Shown here piece by piece: positions 6,072-7,745 of a stretch of DNA of 7,745 nucleotides. The translations under genes were made by a program, and so were the position numbers. This stretch comes from an uncultured Prevotella sp. GTDB taxonomy: Bacteria; Bacteroidota; Bacteroidia; Bacteroidales; Bacteroidaceae. How positions within the stretch are numbered: position 1 is the stretch's first letter; each line of letters begins with the position of its first letter. The stretch spans positions 1 through 7,745 of the forward strand of contig CABVDL010000110.1 of assembly GCA_902497035.1 (NCBI GenBank). Direction: 5' to 3'. Below the pieces are notes generated by a model. That model saw only the letters and a program-made list of their open reading frames with translations, did not search any database and was not told the origin of the DNA.

Positions 6072-7481
6072 ATGGAGTTTTTAGACAGAAAAGAGGAGAT
6101 GGCGAGACTTCAAAAGGCCTTGAACAAGAAAGAACCATCATTTGTGGTAGTTTACGGAAGGCGTAGGCTTGGAAAATCAACGCTCATACAAAAAATACTT
6201 GGTGCGGATGATGTTTTCTTTATGGCCGACAAGAGTGACCAAACGCAACAGAGAAGGTTATTCGCCATGGCTTTATCCTCAAAGTTCGACAATTTTGACA
6301 AGCTGCCGTTTACGGACTGGGATAGCTTGTTTACGGAACTCTGCTACCGTGCCAAAGGAGAAAACATGTTCACTGTATGCTTGGATGAGTTTCCCTATTT
6401 GGTAAAGTCCTGTCCGGAACTTCCGTCGATTCTTCAAAGGTTCATTGATATGAGGAGATTTCCATTTCATTTGATAATCTGTGGTTCTTCCCAGCATCTT
6501 ATGCAAGATATTGTCCTCAATCCTTCTGAGCCTTTATATGGTCGCGCCGGCACCATCATCAAGTTACGTCCTCTCCATATTCGTTTTCTTCAACAGGCTT
6601 TCAAGGAAGAGCCGGCCGATGAAATCGTGGATGAGTACGCCGCATGGGGTGGGGTCCCACGATATTGGGTTCTCCGTGAGGAAAATGGCAATATGGTGGA
6701 TGCTGTCATGAGCCAGATAGCGAACACCGAAGGAACTCTGTTTGACGAGCCAGACAGACTGCTTGCAGATGATCTTTCAACAACGGTTATCGCATCTTCC
6801 ATTCTGTCACTAATCGGTAATGGAGCCAACCGCGTCTCTGAGATTGCCTCACGGTTGGGCCGCAAGGCAACCGACATAAGCGTACCTTTGAATCGGTTGG
6901 TGAAACTTGGATACATCGAAAGGGAAATTCCGTTTGGTGAAAGTCCACGCAGCACGAAAAAAAGCCTTTACAAGATTTCAGACGAGTTTCTGAGTTTCTA
7001 TTACCGTTTCATCGTGCCAGAAAGGTCGATGATAGGACTTAACAGATATAATGTTGTAAGAAATTATATTACTTCTAATTATCCCGATTTCGCAGGTAAA
7101 GAGTGGGAACGCCTTTGCAGACATGCTGTGAGTGGAAACACAGTATTCGGCATTACATGGGACGTTGCTTCTAGATGGTGGGGTACTGTAGCTAAAGACA
7201 AGCAAATAGAACTTGATCTTGTGGCAGAATCCATAGACAAGAAGAGCCTTCTTATCGGTGAATGTAAATGGACGAAAGAAGAGCATGCCGAAAGCTTGCT
7301 GGATGACCTGAAAGCTCGTAGTAAAGACTTCGCCTATACCAAAGGACACACAGTCTACTATGCCTTGTTTTTAAGGCATGAGCCTGTTGATGGAAAGAAA
7401 CCATACGTGATACTGCCGGAGAATATTGTTGATGATTTTGACAGCAGTGGACTGTATATTTCTGACGCTTTCAGGAAGTGA
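6072..7481 (+). CDS. ATP-binding protein, archaeal ATPase/DUF234 type with C-terminal PD-(D/E)XK nuclease-like domain
   Basis: This predicted cytosolic P-loop ATPase belongs to a family common in archaea and Bacteroidetes whose cellular role is not established. From ATG 6072 it is 469 residues. The Walker A motif is GRRRLGKS (29-36) and the Walker B motif is CLDEFPYL with D105/E106. A sensor-like CGSSQ is at 137-141 and the family WGGVPRYW at 192-199. A winged helix at about 254-300 (RVSEIASRLGRK...LVKLGYIER) is followed by YKISDEFLSFYYRF. The C-terminal domain has IELDLVA (E380, D382) and GECKW (E397, K399), spaced as in the PD-(D/E)XK nuclease fold. An upstream in-frame GTG (6066) adds only two residues; ATG 6072, giving MEFLDRKEEM, fits family N-termini better. 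The gene stands alone behind a strong promoter, and its A/T-rich codon use is unlike the GC-rich neighbours, suggesting horizontal acquisition. No transposase or toxin partner is visible within the window. Confidence 0.88.
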   Translation: MEFLDRKEEMARLQKALNKKEPSFVVVYGRRRLGKSTLIQKILGADDVFFMADKSDQTQQRRLFAMALSSKFDNFDKLPFTDWDSLFTELCYRAKGENMFTVCLDEFPYLVKSCPELPSILQRFIDMRRFPFHLIICGSSQHLMQDIVLNPSEPLYGRAGTIIKLRPLHIRFLQQAFKEEPADEIVDEYAAWGGVPRYWVLREENGNMVDAVMSQIANTEGTLFDEPDRLLADDLSTTVIASSILSLIGNGANRVSEIASRLGRKATDISVPLNRLVKLGYIEREIPFGESPRSTKKSLYKISDEFLSFYYRFIVPERSMIGLNRYNVVRNYITSNYPDFAGKEWERLCRHAVSGNTVFGITWDVASRWWGTVAKDKQIELDLVAESIDKKSLLIGECKWTKEEHAESLLDDLKARSKDFAYTKGHTVYYALFLRHEPVDGKKPYVILPENIVDDFDSSGLYISDAFRK

Positions 7482-7604
7482 TAATTTTGGAGGACTTGTT
7501 CGAGAAATGAAATTGGACACAATCAATACCACATTACACACATGAGTAATATCGGTTTTGAAAAGTACTGGATACAATCGATGTAAACGAATATAGTCAA
7601 TAGT
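7482..7604. other. Non-coding AT-rich DNA downstream of the ATPase gene
   Basis: No gene is supported here. The only short plus-strand frame with an ATG (7542-7586, 14 codons plus stop) has nothing to recommend it. TCGGTTTT (7552-7559) is the exact reverse complement of AAAACCGA (7622-7629), which overlaps the inner end of the left arm and the loop of the long inverted repeat, so an alternative pairing is possible. Confidence 0.55.
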
Positions 7605-7663
7605 ATAACCATAAAGCGTCTAAAACCGAAATTTATATTAAGATTTAGACGTTTTATGGTTAT
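7605..7663. repeat. Long inverted repeat, 20-bp stem with 19-base loop
   Basis: The left arm at 7605-7624 begins ATAACCATAA and the right arm at 7644-7663 ends TTATGGTTAT. They are complementary at 19 of 20 positions. The single exception is a G opposite T, which would be a G-U pair in a plus-strand transcript but a C-A mismatch in the opposite strand. The loop is AT-rich. No T-run follows on either side, so it is not a standard terminator. It begins 124 bases after the ATPase stop and could be an RNA hairpin that ends or protects that transcript, a recombination site, or the relic of a small palindromic element. Confidence 0.75.
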
Positions 7664-7701
7664 CAATTACTACCATTGCAAAAAAATAAGATTAACGTGA
7701 G

Positions 7702-7731
7702 TTCGATGAATTATAAGTGCTTATAAATTTG
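7702..7731 (+). promoter_or_regulatory. Possible promoter with overlapping palindrome at the right edge
   Basis: TAAATTTG (7724-7731) fits the -7 consensus TAnnTTTG. A near-match to the -33 box, TTCG (7702-7705), lies 18 bases upstream, slightly short of the usual 19-21. A perfect palindrome, TTATAAG-TG-CTTATAA (7711-7726), fills most of the spacer and overlaps the first bases of the -7 box, as an operator would. Any gene it serves lies beyond the window. Confidence 0.4.
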
Positions 7732-7745
7732 GTGATTAGCGAAAT

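Noticed and set aside
7542..7586. Short plus-strand frame MSNIGFEKYWIQSM after the ATPase gene
   Set aside because: Only 14 codons, with no ribosome binding site and no similarity to a known leader or toxin.
7605..7663. Reading the long inverted repeat as an IS terminal repeat or CRISPR repeat
   Set aside because: The arms are only 19 bases apart, there is no transposase, and there is no repeat-spacer periodicity.

Overview
The window looks like a Bacteroidales chromosome, most likely Prevotella or a close relative. The evidence is a Bacteroidetes-type methionyl-tRNA synthetase, a GLPGLI-family protein, a carboxypeptidase-regulatory-like/TonB-receptor outer-membrane protein, and -7 boxes of the TAnnTTTG type. 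The genus is an inference from gene content and base composition; no rRNA or other marker is present.

Bases 1-5775 are GC-rich and carry three plus-strand genes. First is metG (191-2266), which has a good -7 box and ends in a clear intrinsic terminator at 2291-2331. Next come a secreted GLPGLI protein (2363-3229) and a large outer-membrane beta-barrel protein with an N-terminal carboxypeptidase-regulatory-like domain and a plug (3274-5775). These last two are 44 bases apart and probably co-transcribed. They look like an envelope pair, with one protein in the periplasm or at the surface and one in the outer membrane. Their substrate cannot be read from the sequence.

The composition changes abruptly at the stop codon of the barrel gene. 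Bases 5776-7745 are AT-rich and hold one isolated gene (6072-7481). It encodes an 'archaeal ATPase/DUF234'-type protein: P-loop ATPase, winged helix, and a C-terminal PD-(D/E)XK nuclease-like domain with its acidic/lysine residues intact. The gene has a textbook Bacteroidetes promoter (TTTG-N20-TATATTTG). Its codon use differs from its neighbours, so it looks like an acquired, single-gene accessory cassette.

The non-coding DNA around the ATPase gene is the most unusual part. It holds two 23-bp palindromic repeats (20/23 identical, 33-base period) between the barrel gene and the ATPase promoter, a 15-bp palindrome in the promoter spacer, a 20-bp inverted repeat with a 19-base loop downstream, and a palindrome overlapping a second -7 box at the right edge. 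No complete new system can be demonstrated here. The ATPase cassette with its paired palindromes is the best candidate for follow-up. No rRNA, tRNA, CRISPR array or transposase was seen.
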